Both the position numbers and the translations under genes were made by a program. The notes below the pieces were generated by a model. That model made no database searches. It saw only the letters and a list, made by a program, of their open reading frames with translations, and was not told where the DNA came from. A DNA stretch of 64,000 nt from Hyphomicrobium sp. (GTDB taxonomy: Bacteria > Pseudomonadota > Alphaproteobacteria > Rhizobiales > Hyphomicrobiaceae), in NCBI GenBank assembly GCA_003987725.1, contig RXJH01000007.1, forward strand, positions 65,177-129,176, given 5' to 3'. Shown here in pieces: positions 8,567 to 16,082 of the stretch. The stretch's first letter is position 1, and each line of letters begins with the position of its first letter.

Positions 8567-8795
8567 AAATTCATCCTTCGACGGTCTTTCCGCACTCGGA
8601 GTTGTGGAGGCTACGCGCGCAGCGTTTAAAGCGGGCTCAATATTTGACCGAAAAATAAGACCAAATCCTATGGCTTCCCACCGATGATAGAATACGTGTC
8701 ACCGAGTCTGGATCGGGGCGCCGTTGCCGGACGTTTATAGGCCGGACAGGAATGCGCAGATCTGAATATCGCCATTCGATTTGAGGAACCGTTCA

Positions 8796-9098
8796 GTGTC
8801 AGACCCCGTCGTCATCACCATTCCGCACCGCTTGGGAAAGGACGAGGCCATTCGTCGTTTGAAAAACGGCTTGGCATCGGTGCATCTTCCTTTCGTGACG
8901 ATAGATCGCGAGATTTGGAATGGGGATCTTTTGGAATTCAGCCTGAGCGGAATGGGGCATAAGGCAAGCGGAACGGTTCTGGTCAGTAACGATGCCGTCC
9001 GGCTCGAACTTGTCTTGCCTTGGCTTCTCCAGCGCTTCGCTGAACTCGCCGCCAGCGCATTGGCATCTCGCGCTAAATTGCTTTTGGAAAAGAAATAA
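8796..9098 (+). CDS. Polyhydroxyalkanoic acid system family protein (PHA_gran_rgn)
   Basis: 100 residues from a GTG at 8796 with GAGGAA 8 nt upstream; a TTG at 8781 is also possible. The order ITIPHRLGKDEAIRRL, then IWNGDLLEFSLSGMG, a GTVLVSNDAVRLELVLPWLL strand-helix unit and a C-terminal amphipathic helix match the PF09650 family. That family is named for its frequent location in PHA granule gene regions; its biochemical role is unknown. No PHA synthase gene is adjacent, but a phasin-like gene lies at 62.8 kb. Confidence 0.8.
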   Translation: MSDPVVITIPHRLGKDEAIRRLKNGLASVHLPFVTIDREIWNGDLLEFSLSGMGHKASGTVLVSNDAVRLELVLPWLLQRFAELAASALASRAKLLLEKK

Positions 9099-9194
9099 GC
9101 GGAATTTCCACTATTAGCTTCGTGGATAAGATCTGCATACTGTTGAAAACCAGGACTTTCACCCTTGCGCCGAATCGCAGGTCACGCGACGGTT

Positions 9195-9275
9195 GGGGCC
9201 TCTCACCCGCATTGGCAAATCTGGGAGAGACCCCGCACCCCGACAGCAACCCTCGCTCGTCGGGGTGTTTTTTTT
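9195..9275 (+). ncRNA. Tandem-hairpin transcript end, possible 3'-UTR small RNA
   Basis: Two strong stems follow one another. One spans 9195-9234 (GGGG and CTCTC arms pairing with GAGAG and CCCC, about 11 bp with a mismatch and a bulge) and is followed by the intrinsic terminator at 9236-9275. The region from about 9100 to 9195 has no gene. It could be the 3' UTR of the PHA-region gene or an independent small RNA; no Rfam family is recognised. Confidence 0.35.
9236..9275 (+). terminator. Rho-independent terminator
   Basis: Perfect 9-bp stem CACCCCGAC / GTCGGGGTG with a 14-nt loop, followed directly by eight T residues. It is oriented to end transcripts from the PHA-region gene at 8796-9098. 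Confidence 0.9.
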
Positions 9276-9282
9276 ATTATCG

Positions 9283-9311
9283 GTGGCGGTCGCAGCATAA
9301 GCGACCGCCAC
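9283..9311 (-). terminator. Hairpin at the end of the DUF1236 transcript
   Basis: Perfect 11-bp stem (GTGGCGGTCGC / GCGACCGCCAC, 7-nt loop) starting 8 nt past the stop codon of the small secreted protein gene. No T-run follows on this strand, so its efficiency as a terminator is uncertain. Confidence 0.5.
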
Positions 9312-9319
9312 TTTGGATT

Positions 9320-9577
9320 TTAGAATCCAATCCAGATGCCATTGCGCCAATATCCGCGACCCTCGTGTTCACGCCAGCGATATCTCCTGGCGTCGGCGTC
9401 GGCCCATCGCCAGTTATCCGGATAAACGCGTACGCCGAATTCCGGACGATACACATGACGTTCGCGAACGTGCCAGCAATCGCCCTCACCATTGCAGACG
9501 ATTTCAGCGGATGCAGTCGTCGCCGACACTGCAAGCAAACTGCCGGCAGCAAGAACACACTTGGTCAGAGTCTTCAT
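9320..9577 (-). CDS. Small secreted Trp/Arg-rich protein
   Basis: 85 residues: a signal peptide (MKTLTKCVLAAGSLLAVSATTASA) and a compact mature part rich in Trp, Arg and His (CNGEGDCWHVRERHVYRPEFG, ending GYWRNGIWIGF, with two cysteines). It resembles the many small envelope proteins of Hyphomicrobiales but no named family. It follows the DUF1236 gene by 33 nt, so it probably shares the EcfG-type promoter at 10308-10332. Confidence 0.65.
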   Translation of the reverse strand: MKTLTKCVLAAGSLLAVSATTASAEIVCNGEGDCWHVRERHVYRPEFGVRVYPDNWRWADADARRYRWREHEGRGYWRNGIWIGF

Positions 9578-9610
9578 AGCGGTCTCCTCTGTCTCTCTAT
9601 TTATTTTTGC

Positions 9611-10264
9611 TTAGGCGATGATGATGATGTCGACGACTTCGAACGTGGCGGGATCCACGATGGCAACACGATTGTCCTCGAGCAGAATGTATTCGTACCC
9701 GCGATACTCTGGGACGATGGTCACGATCTCGGCTGGAACCGGATAGAGGTGCACTGAATGCGGCAGTGCGACCCCGATGTTGACCGACACGTTGAGACCT
9801 CGAGCCGGCTCGACGTGGTGCTGCGTAAAGACCGATTTGACTTTCGCTCTCTGCTCCTCGGTCACACCCGTGATGGAGGCTTTGCCGCCGGTACGGCCCG
9901 TAGCACCCTCACTTGCGCCTGTAGATTCGGCGCCCTTGCCAACCTCGGCCCGTGACGTATCGTCTTTTGCCTTGTCAGAGCGCTGCGATTTGTCGTTATC
10001 GGCCTTTCGATTACCGCTCTCGTCCGAACGCGATGCCGAATTCTCTTTGAGCTTCGAAGGCGATGCTTCCTTGGCAGAGCTGCCTTCCTCTTTGCGCTGT
10101 GACGGCGCGAGATCTTTGGATGAACTGCCTTCCTTCATTTTACCGGGAGCGTGTTCAGCCGCGGAGTTCGCGCCCGCTCCCTTGTCGCCGCGATCCATCT
10201 GTTCAGCCGCCGCAAGCGGACTGGCAGCGAGAAGGGCCGCGATTGCAATCGAATATTTCAACAT
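9611..10264 (-). CDS. DUF1236 domain secreted protein
   Basis: 217 residues from the ATG at 10264, with GGAG 7 nt upstream. It has a signal peptide (MLKYSIAIAALLAASPLAAA), then a long low-complexity linker rich in Lys, Ser, Glu and Asp (about residues 22-130). The C-terminal domain has ITGVTEEQRAKVKSVF, VNIGVALPHSVHLYPVPAEI, VPEYRGYEYILLEDNRVAIV and ends VVDIIIIA, which is the DUF1236 pattern. The family is periplasmic, common in Hyphomicrobiales and of unknown function. A perfect EcfG-type promoter lies 44-68 nt upstream, which suggests general stress control. Confidence 0.85.
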   Translation of the reverse strand: MLKYSIAIAALLAASPLAAAEQMDRGDKGAGANSAAEHAPGKMKEGSSSKDLAPSQRKEEGSSAKEASPSKLKENSASRSDESGNRKADNDKSQRSDKAKDDTSRAEVGKGAESTGASEGATGRTGGKASITGVTEEQRAKVKSVFTQHHVEPARGLNVSVNIGVALPHSVHLYPVPAEIVTIVPEYRGYEYILLEDNRVAIVDPATFEVVDIIIIA

Positions 10265-10307
10265 CGAAATCTCCGTCGTTTTCCACGCCTCGATGACGCG
10301 AAGTCTC

Positions 10308-10332
10308 AACGGAATGAGATCGGTGAAGTTCC
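10308..10332 (-). promoter_or_regulatory. EcfG-type promoter
   Basis: On the minus strand, GGAAC (10332-10328), a 16-nt spacer and CGTT (10311-10308). The match is exact and it reads into the DUF1236 gene, whose ATG is at 10264. Confidence 0.75.
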
Positions 10333-10457
10333 GAAAAGAACTTGTCTGAACGGCCGTTCATCAGTGGACGTCTGTTTGCGGTGCGTCCTACTTATGCCAG
10401 ACAAAACTGTATGATTTTCGCCGCAATCGCCACTTCAACAGCGATGCGATTTCAACA

Positions 10458-12446
10458 TCAGGAACCTAACTCTTCGCCGAACCGCATCGCATTCTCGTAG
10501 ACGATATCCGTGCGAATGGTATTCGGCTCAGCAATGCCGCTGCCGTGTGCGCCGTCAGTTCCGTGAAGTTCTTTGCAAAGCGCTACCGCGTCGGAGATCT
10601 TGGTCACGACGCGGTCCGCGCCTGCAGCTTCTCGCCATTCCTCCGCGAGATTGCTCTTTCCCGTCAAAGACCAAAAACCGGCGACCATAGTCGCATTCGG
10701 CATCGCACTTCGCGCACGGCGCAGGAGGATGCCGAGGAAGGCTGGAAGCTTGTCCGATCCCAAATATCCGAATACCACGATCTTCGGCTGCCCGCGCCCC
10801 GCTTCGAATGCGCGCAGGCGAAGAGATGCATTGTAGGGCAGCGTCGATGTGGGCATCCCCGCTTCGTCGAGAACCTGTTCCAGCATCAGCAGCGGCCCTT
10901 CATCGAGCTCGCTGCGAACCGGCAGGCAGAGCACGACGGCATCCTTCTCGCTCTGATCGCCCTTCTCTTCGCTCAGGTGCGGAGTGTCCCCGCTGCTGAC
11001 GTGCTCCGATAAGCCATCGACGACATCCTCGATCGCGTCCTTCACTTCCGTGATCTCGTCCCTGCTGAGCCGTCCACTCGCAGCATCGTCGTACGCCATG
11101 GATAAGGCCTTCATGGCGACATCGTCGTAGTATTGGACGAGCGGCATTTCCTTCATACTCTGCTCGGCAACTTCGATTGCCTCGACGCCATCGCCGGCCA
11201 AGACCCGTTGATAAAGCCTCTCGTGCGGCTCGAGGGCTGGCTCATCCCCAAACAGGATCTCGAGAAAGCTCAACGCCTCGACATGCCGGCCCAAGACCAT
11301 GAGACAGACGGTCAACGGCGTAGCCAGGATCAATCCGACCGGACCCCAGATCAGCGTCCAGAACAGCGTCGCGACGACGACCGCGACCGGCGATAATCCC
11401 GTGTTGCGCCCATAGAGCATGGGCTCGATGACTTCACCGGCCACGACTTCCGAGACGAGAAAGAGGATGGCCGTCTTGATCACGAGCGACCAGCCGGGAT
11501 CGATCGCCGCCGCCAAAATGATCGGAAAAATACATGCGATCACCGACCCGATGAACGGAACAAACCGCATCAAGCCTGCAAGAACGCCCCAGAGGACGGG
11601 ATTGGGCAATCCCATCGCCCAAAGGGCGACGCCGATGAAAATGCCGAAGCCGGTATTCAGCAGGCCTTGGATGATGAAGAATCGGCTGAGCCTGTCACCC
11701 GCATCATCGAGCGCAACGGTCGTGCGCTGAAGGTCACCCGTACCGGCTAGCCTCAAGAAGCGATCTCTTAGATCTTCCCGCTGAGCAAGAATGAAAAAAA
11801 GAAACAGGATGATCAGTCCTGTTGTCGCAAGCGGAGAAATCAGCGGCCGGATGAGCGACACCGTCCTGTCGAGTACCGGCTCGGGCGGCTGATGAATCTC
11901 GACGGGTATGGGCTTGAGCGCGTCGCTCCCGCCTTGAGGAGCGGCTACGGTCGAACCCTTGCGGGTTTCCGACCGCGCAAGCTCCGCCTGCAAATCTTCA
12001 AGCGTAATTCGTGCTCGCTCGAGCGCGCTGGATTCAACCGAAGCCGAACGAACCGACGAAATCTTCTTGAGTAGATTGTATTCATAGTTCGGGATCTCGG
12101 AGACGAGATCCGAGATCTGCCCGCCAACCACGAAACCAACCCCACCGATGGCGCCGATCGAGATCACAACGACGGTGATCACCGAGGCCATCTTGGGAAT
12201 GCCGATCTTCTTCAGCAGGCGGATCGCCGGCGTCAATACAAAGCTTAGAAGGCCCGCTAATGCCAATGGCATGAGCACGCTGCTTCCGTAATAGAGAAGA
12301 AGGATGACGCCAGTAAAGATGAGCACGTAGCAGGCGGCATCGAAAGCCGTCAGACGTCGCGGCGCATCTCCTTTGGCGAAAGTCGCCTTGCGCCTTCTCA
12401 GCCGGCGCATCGATGTTGAGTCGCTGGCGATATCGACCGCTCGCAT
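10458..12446 (-). CDS. AI-2E family transporter with a long C-terminal cytosolic extension
   Basis: 662 residues from the ATG at 12446, which has GGAG 6 nt upstream. Residues up to about 390 are a PF01594 (AI-2E/PerM/TqsA) permease. The first helix pair is near 35-80, the soluble insert has the helix-rich ARITLEDLQAELARSETR, and the C-terminal helix bundle has FIIQGLLNTGFGIFIGVALW, LMRFVPFIGSVIACIFP and EVIEPMLYGRNTGLSPV. About 270 extra residues follow. They contain a helical region (DDVAMKALSMAYDDAASGRL) and an alpha/beta segment (DAVVLCLPVRSELDEGPLLM, PKIVVFGYLGSDKLPAFLG) that resembles the cobalamin-binding or receiver-like Rossmann folds attached to some members. The substrate is unknown. 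The start lies just past the csbD terminator. Confidence 0.85.
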   Translation of the reverse strand: MRAVDIASDSTSMRRLRRRKATFAKGDAPRRLTAFDAACYVLIFTGVILLLYYGSSVLMPLALAGLLSFVLTPAIRLLKKIGIPKMASVITVVVISIGAIGGVGFVVGGQISDLVSEIPNYEYNLLKKISSVRSASVESSALERARITLEDLQAELARSETRKGSTVAAPQGGSDALKPIPVEIHQPPEPVLDRTVSLIRPLISPLATTGLIILFLFFILAQREDLRDRFLRLAGTGDLQRTTVALDDAGDRLSRFFIIQGLLNTGFGIFIGVALWAMGLPNPVLWGVLAGLMRFVPFIGSVIACIFPIILAAAIDPGWSLVIKTAILFLVSEVVAGEVIEPMLYGRNTGLSPVAVVVATLFWTLIWGPVGLILATPLTVCLMVLGRHVEALSFLEILFGDEPALEPHERLYQRVLAGDGVEAIEVAEQSMKEMPLVQYYDDVAMKALSMAYDDAASGRLSRDEITEVKDAIEDVVDGLSEHVSSGDTPHLSEEKGDQSEKDAVVLCLPVRSELDEGPLLMLEQVLDEAGMPTSTLPYNASLRLRAFEAGRGQPKIVVFGYLGSDKLPAFLGILLRRARSAMPNATMVAGFWSLTGKSNLAEEWREAAGADRVVTKISDAVALCKELHGTDGAHGSGIAEPNTIRTDIVYENAMRFGEELGS

Positions 12447-12459
12447 GGCAAGCTCCGGC

Positions 12460-12487
12460 AAAAAAAGGGACGGCCGATGACCGTCCC
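12460..12487 (-). terminator. Rho-independent terminator of csbD-like gene
   Basis: On the minus strand, a perfect 7-bp stem GGGACGG / CCGTCCC followed by TTTTTTT. It lies 11 nt past the CsbD stop and ends only 13 nt before the ATG of the AI-2E permease, so it separates the two cistrons or attenuates read-through. Confidence 0.85.
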
Positions 12488-12498
12488 TTGCGCTTTGG

Positions 12499-12714
12499 CT
12501 AGAGCTTGCGATTGATTTCGTCGGCGACCTTGTTAGCGCCGTCTTTCACGGCGGCTTTCGCTTTGCCGACCTCGACCTGGGCTTTGCCCTTCAATTCCTG
12601 AGCGCCGCCCTCGATCTCCATTTTGTCGGACCCGATAATCTTTCCGACGTTCTTCTTGATATTTCCCGCCGCTTCGTTCGCGTAGCCGGATACCTTGTCA
12701 GCTGTGCTGCCCAT
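12499..12714 (-). CDS. CsbD-like general stress protein
   Basis: 71 residues, MGSTADKVSGYANEAAGNIK and then alternating Lys/Glu/Ala-rich helical repeats (ELKGKAQVEVGKAKAAVKDG). This is the pattern of the CsbD family (PF05532), hydrophilic proteins made under sigma-B or EcfG control in many bacteria. AAGGAG lies 9 nt before the ATG. A perfect EcfG-type promoter is at 12746-12771 and a strong terminator follows, so it is a self-contained stress transcription unit. The molecular function is not established. Confidence 0.92.
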   Translation of the reverse strand: MGSTADKVSGYANEAAGNIKKNVGKIIGSDKMEIEGGAQELKGKAQVEVGKAKAAVKDGANKVADEINRKL

Positions 12715-12745
12715 CGTGACGACTCCTTTTGTGAATGCGGCTGTA

Positions 12746-12771
12746 AACGCGCGCCGCAATCACCAGGTTCC
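12746..12771 (-). promoter_or_regulatory. EcfG-type promoter for the CsbD gene
   Basis: On the minus strand, GGAAC (12771-12767), a 17-nt spacer and CGTT (12749-12746), exact consensus. It ends 31 nt before the ATG at 12714. Confidence 0.8.
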
Positions 12772-12827
12772 GATGCTTCGAGACGGATGTTGAACCGCTC
12801 CGAACACCGCATCATCACTGCCGCCGG

Positions 12828-12947
12828 TCACTCGGTGGACTGCGGACCTGCCGGTGTCGTTTCACCCAAATGACCGTAGTGCCCGACAATCAGAGCGAGA
12901 CCCGCAATCAGGACCATATGGACGATGATCTTGTGAATAAGTTGCAT
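12828..12947 (-). CDS. 39-residue single-pass membrane peptide
   Basis: A short gene with a very good AAGGAGG ribosome site 6 nt before the ATG. The product MQLIHKIIVHMVLIAGLALI is followed by a His/Gly-rich stretch and a polar tail, so it should be a single-helix inner membrane peptide with a short extracytoplasmic end. No family is recognised. It lies between CsbD and the small membrane-protein operon and reads in the same direction. Confidence 0.55.
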   Translation of the reverse strand: MQLIHKIIVHMVLIAGLALIVGHYGHLGETTPAGPQSTE

Positions 12948-13082
12948 GTCGAGCCTCCTTACTCCTATCCTGCTGCCATACGGGCCCAGCGGTGCATGGG
13001 AAATGCATAACCGAAACAGCACCGGCGCGTAATGGCACCGATGCTGTCCAGCATATCGATTGAATGAAGGACCGCGCTGCGT

Positions 13083-13424
13083 CTAGTAGGCGCGTCTCTG
13101 CACGGCGTCAATAAATCGGCCGAGATGCTTCTTTGCTGCACCTTCGATTTGGGCCGGAGAATAGCCTTCGTCATGCAATCTTCTCCGGAGTTTCTGGACC
13201 GTGTCGGTCGCGCCCGATCGTGCCATATCCAGCGCCCGCTCCAGCGAGCCATACGAAGAAGCGTTGGATTTCCGATACCGCCAGATCACCGCACCGACGG
13301 CAAAGCCGATAGCGCCCGCAGCAAGCAGCGCGACCGTCGGATCACTGAGTATCGATCCGTTCTCCTCACGATCCGAAGCGTCCATCACTTCGTCATCCAA
13401 ACGATTCATACCTGCGGATCCCAT
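13083..13424 (-). CDS. Small membrane protein
   Basis: 113 residues from the ATG at 13424 (AAGGAG 8 nt upstream). A single membrane segment (VALLAAGAIGFAVGAVIWRY, about residues 30-50) follows an acidic N-terminus. The rest is basic and helical (DTVQKLRRRLHDEGYSPAQIEGAAKKHLGRFI). It starts 17 nt after the stop of the upstream gene, so it is the last cistron of the 14229-13083 operon under the EcfG-type promoter. No family is recognised with certainty. Confidence 0.65.
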   Translation of the reverse strand: MGSAGMNRLDDEVMDASDREENGSILSDPTVALLAAGAIGFAVGAVIWRYRKSNASSYGSLERALDMARSGATDTVQKLRRRLHDEGYSPAQIEGAAKKHLGRFIDAVQRRAY

Positions 13425-13441
13425 AGATCTCTCCTTAATTA

Positions 13442-13924
13442 TCAAACTTGCGGAGGGGCCGATTGCGTCGTGCCTCCCGCATTTTCGGAACGGCTGAACA
13501 CATAAAGGCCCGCCGCTGCCGCCAGAATGAGCGGCCAATTCTTCGTAGCTGTCCTGAGCATCGCCGGAAGGACGATGGGTGCTGCCGCCGAGACGATGCT
13601 CATGACCTTCTCGTCTTCCAGAAAAGACGGACCCGCGCTCGGAGGTTCCTCCGCTACGGCCTCTTCGTGCAATTCGGGCGATGGGCCAGGCCGCTTTCTA
13701 AGCTTTACGATCAGCGCAACGATAAACCCCAACATGACGAATCCGCCGGCGACGATGAGATTGCCGACTTCAGGACCATAGGTGCGGTTGGCGAACGATG
13801 AGAAACTCGCCGCGGCGAAGCCAATCGCCACGATAAACGGAATTGCGATCAGCAGGCGATTTCCGAGTTCGCCAAGTGCGCTGTCGACACTTGCTTCGGC
13901 TCTCTTGAATAGGCTTGCGAACAC
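13442..13924 (-). CDS. Hypothetical membrane protein, holin-superfamily-like layout
   Basis: 160 residues. An N-terminal amphipathic helix (MFASLFKRAEASVDSALGEL) is followed by two membrane segments near 23-45 and 55-75, an acidic linker, and a third hydrophobic segment near the C-terminus (NWPLILAAAAGLYVFS). The layout resembles the small YqjE/holin-superfamily III proteins often found beside DUF883 genes. It starts 14 nt after the DUF883 stop, so it belongs to the same operon. It probably acts in the envelope under stress; the role is inferred only from its neighbours. Confidence 0.65.
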   Translation of the reverse strand: MFASLFKRAEASVDSALGELGNRLLIAIPFIVAIGFAAASFSSFANRTYGPEVGNLIVAGGFVMLGFIVALIVKLRKRPGPSPELHEEAVAEEPPSAGPSFLEDEKVMSIVSAAAPIVLPAMLRTATKNWPLILAAAAGLYVFSRSENAGGTTQSAPPQV

Positions 13925-13938
13925 CGGCTAACTCCGAT

Positions 13939-14229
13939 CTAGGCTTTCCAAATCGCGCCGAGAATGAAGCCGGCCGCGACCGCCATACCGAGAGTCGTCA
14001 GCGGCTGCTCGGCAACGGATTTGTCGACGGCATTCGAGAAATTCTTGGCAACTTTCTGCAAATTGTCGCCGAGCTCGGAGGTCTGCGCAGCCAGCCTTTG
14101 GCCCGTATCATGAGCGCTTGTGACCGCCCGATCCAATGAATCGACGGCTCTCAGTCCCGCATCCACGGCTCTGTCCGTTAAATCATGCGACGCGGAACGA
14201 ACCTCGTCCGCTGTGTCAATTCTTCCCAT
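13939..14229 (-). CDS. DUF883 family protein (ElaB/YqjD-like membrane-anchored)
   Basis: 96 residues. A long amphipathic helical N-terminus (VRSASHDLTDRAVDAGLRAV, LAAQTSELGDNLQKVAKNFS) is followed by EQPLTTLGMAVAAGFILGAI, the characteristic 'eqPl.sl..A.g.Gfl.G' C-terminal membrane anchor of DUF883. E. coli YqjD and ElaB of this family tether ribosomes to the membrane in stationary phase. It is the first gene of a three-gene operon with a perfect EcfG-type promoter at 14265-14290, which fits a stress or stationary-phase role. Confidence 0.85.
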   Translation of the reverse strand: MGRIDTADEVRSASHDLTDRAVDAGLRAVDSLDRAVTSAHDTGQRLAAQTSELGDNLQKVAKNFSNAVDKSVAEQPLTTLGMAVAAGFILGAIWKA

Positions 14230-14264
14230 GGAAACCTCCCGGCATCCTCTTCAGCTGGGCCTTG

Positions 14265-14290
14265 AACGCCGCGCCTCGAACGATAGTTCC
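14265..14290 (-). promoter_or_regulatory. EcfG-type promoter of the DUF883 operon
   Basis: On the minus strand, GGAAC (14290-14286), a 17-nt spacer and CGTT (14268-14265), exact consensus, 36 nt before the ATG at 14229. Confidence 0.8.
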
Positions 14291-14442
14291 GGAATAGCCC
14301 TGTGAACTGCGGGTACGACACAAACCCATGCCCGTCGGAGGGTGATAGAGCCTCGTTCCGGCTCTGCAGACAGCCATACAGAACTGTGAGCATTTCGCCC
14401 CAAAGCGACCGCCAAGGGCCTTAACTTTGCTGGACCTTCGAG

Positions 14443-15075
14443 ATGAACGAACAGGTCGATCAGGCAATGCACACTAAGGAATTAGCCCGCACTCTGCGCG
14501 CGATCGCTGAGCTGGCGGAATTCCAGAGGTCGCAGGAATTGTATCACTTTGCCGGCTGGCTTGAGCAGGGCTCGAACGAAACGATCCTTGCGCGGCTGAA
14601 ACGCCTGAACCCGTCTACTGTCTATCCTTTGCGGTTGAAGGACAGCCTGGAAGCCATGGAACTTGGTTTCAGAAATGCAGGCGCCCCCAAGCAAGCCAAC
14701 ACACTCCGTGCCGTCCTCAACCTGTTCTGTGGCCGTCCCGGAGCGTCTGTCGAGGCTTTCATCGCCGAGATTTCGGTTTTACCGCAAATGGCGAACCACA
14801 ACGCCAAGCGCTTCAAGACGGCGGACCTCGCACTTGTAAAAGATATTACGAGCCAGCTCGCAGGTCCGTCCCTGGATATCGAAGCGTTCGAAGTCATTCT
14901 GGCCAACCTTCGCTCGTCCAAGCTCATCGGAGGCGCGACGCTGACATTGATCGCTAACGGCTACCTCGAGAATAGACGGGTCTATCGAGACCGGAGAGCC
15001 GCACTCGAAGCCATTGAAAAGCATTTTCGCAGCAAAGCATCCCAGTCAGTCCAAACGTGCGAAGTGATGGGATGA
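14443..15075 (+). CDS. Hypothetical cytosolic protein
   Basis: 210 residues, predicted mostly alpha-helical, with no signal peptide or membrane segment. Features include TKELARTLRAIAELAEFQRS near the N-terminus and NLFCGRPGASVEAFIAEISV in the middle. GGA lies 8 nt before the ATG at 14443; an in-frame ATG at 14467 is an alternative. It is divergent from the DUF883 operon. No family is recognised. Confidence 0.65.
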   Translation: MNEQVDQAMHTKELARTLRAIAELAEFQRSQELYHFAGWLEQGSNETILARLKRLNPSTVYPLRLKDSLEAMELGFRNAGAPKQANTLRAVLNLFCGRPGASVEAFIAEISVLPQMANHNAKRFKTADLALVKDITSQLAGPSLDIEAFEVILANLRSSKLIGGATLTLIANGYLENRRVYRDRRAALEAIEKHFRSKASQSVQTCEVMG

Positions 15076-15165
15076 TCTGACAGCCTTGGATCGCGCCGAT
15101 CCGAACCAATCTCCCGATCTACGCCAACAGCGGGCGCCAAACATCTTGCAGCGGACGGATGATGA

Positions 15166-15948
15166 ATGAACCGGAACTATGCAGCCGAACAAAGTGCCGC
15201 CTATTCGAAGGTCGCAGAGGTCACGATCTTCTTCTGGATCATGAAGGTGCTGGCAACGACGCTAGGCGAAACCGCCGGCGACTTCATTTCGATGTCACTC
15301 GGCCTCGGATATTATGTCGGCCTCGCAATCACCTTTGGCATACTGAGCATCATTCTGTGGGCGCAGATCGGAAGCAAGGGTTACCAGCCGGCCCTGTTCT
15401 GGACAGCGATCATTGCGACGACGACGGCCGGCACCGAAATATCGGATTTCATGGATCGCTCGTTAGGCCTAGGCTATTTCGCCGGTTCAATTATACTCGT
15501 GACCGGATTGGCCCTCAGCCTGGCGGTTTGGTACGCTCGGGTCGGCAACTTGAGGGTATATCCCATTGCCACGCCAAGCGCCGAGATCATGTTCTGGATC
15601 GCGGTTCTGTTCTCAAATAGCCTTGGAACAGCTTTCGGCGACTACCTCGTCGACAATGTTGGACTTAGCTTTATTCAAGGCGCGTTGGTAACCGCCGCAA
15701 TCATTGTTGCGGTAGCCGCGTTGCATTTCTTCACGCGAATGAACGACGTACTTTTGTTTTGGATCGCCTTCGTCTTCACACGCCCGTTCGGCGCAACCTT
15801 TGGCGATTTTCTGACGAAGCCAATAGATGCTGGAGGCTTGAGCCTGCCTCGTGAGTATGCTTCGCTGGTGACCTTGGTGCTACTGTTGACCGTGCTTTAC
15901 GTGTCGTTGCGTTGGCCCGGCCGCAAATCCTTGCCACGTTCAGAATAA
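15166..15948 (+). CDS. COG4705-type membrane-anchored protein with four internal repeats
   Basis: 260 residues and about eight membrane helices, built as four tandem repeats of a helix pair. Each carries a small-residue and acidic motif: ATTLGETAGDFISMSLGLGY, ATTTAGTEISDFMDRSLGLG, SNSLGTAFGDYLVDNVGLSF and TRPFGATFGDFLTKP. The conserved Gly-x-x-x-Gly-Asp core in every repeat suggests a pseudo-fourfold membrane protein, perhaps binding an ion with its four acidic residues. COG4705 proteins have no settled function that I know of. The product starts MNRNYAAEQSAAYSKVAEVT. Confidence 0.78.
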   Translation: MNRNYAAEQSAAYSKVAEVTIFFWIMKVLATTLGETAGDFISMSLGLGYYVGLAITFGILSIILWAQIGSKGYQPALFWTAIIATTTAGTEISDFMDRSLGLGYFAGSIILVTGLALSLAVWYARVGNLRVYPIATPSAEIMFWIAVLFSNSLGTAFGDYLVDNVGLSFIQGALVTAAIIVAVAALHFFTRMNDVLLFWIAFVFTRPFGATFGDFLTKPIDAGGLSLPREYASLVTLVLLLTVLYVSLRWPGRKSLPRSE

Positions 15949-16082
15949 TGGCGAAAATGCTTGCAATGCTCACACGCTGATGGAGCCGATTTTGCAAACC
16001 GTGCAAAATTGGTAGGTATCCGCCCAGATCACGGCTTAATGCTCGCGGAGCTTCCGCGCAAAAACTTCGATGGGGGGATTTC

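Noticed and set aside
9120-9235. tRNA or SRP RNA gene
   Set aside because: No cloverleaf or Alu/SRP core could be drawn; only a single imperfect stem is seen.
9122-9757. A 211-codon plus-strand frame
   Set aside because: It runs through a terminator and across two well-supported minus-strand genes, with no recognisable protein sequence.
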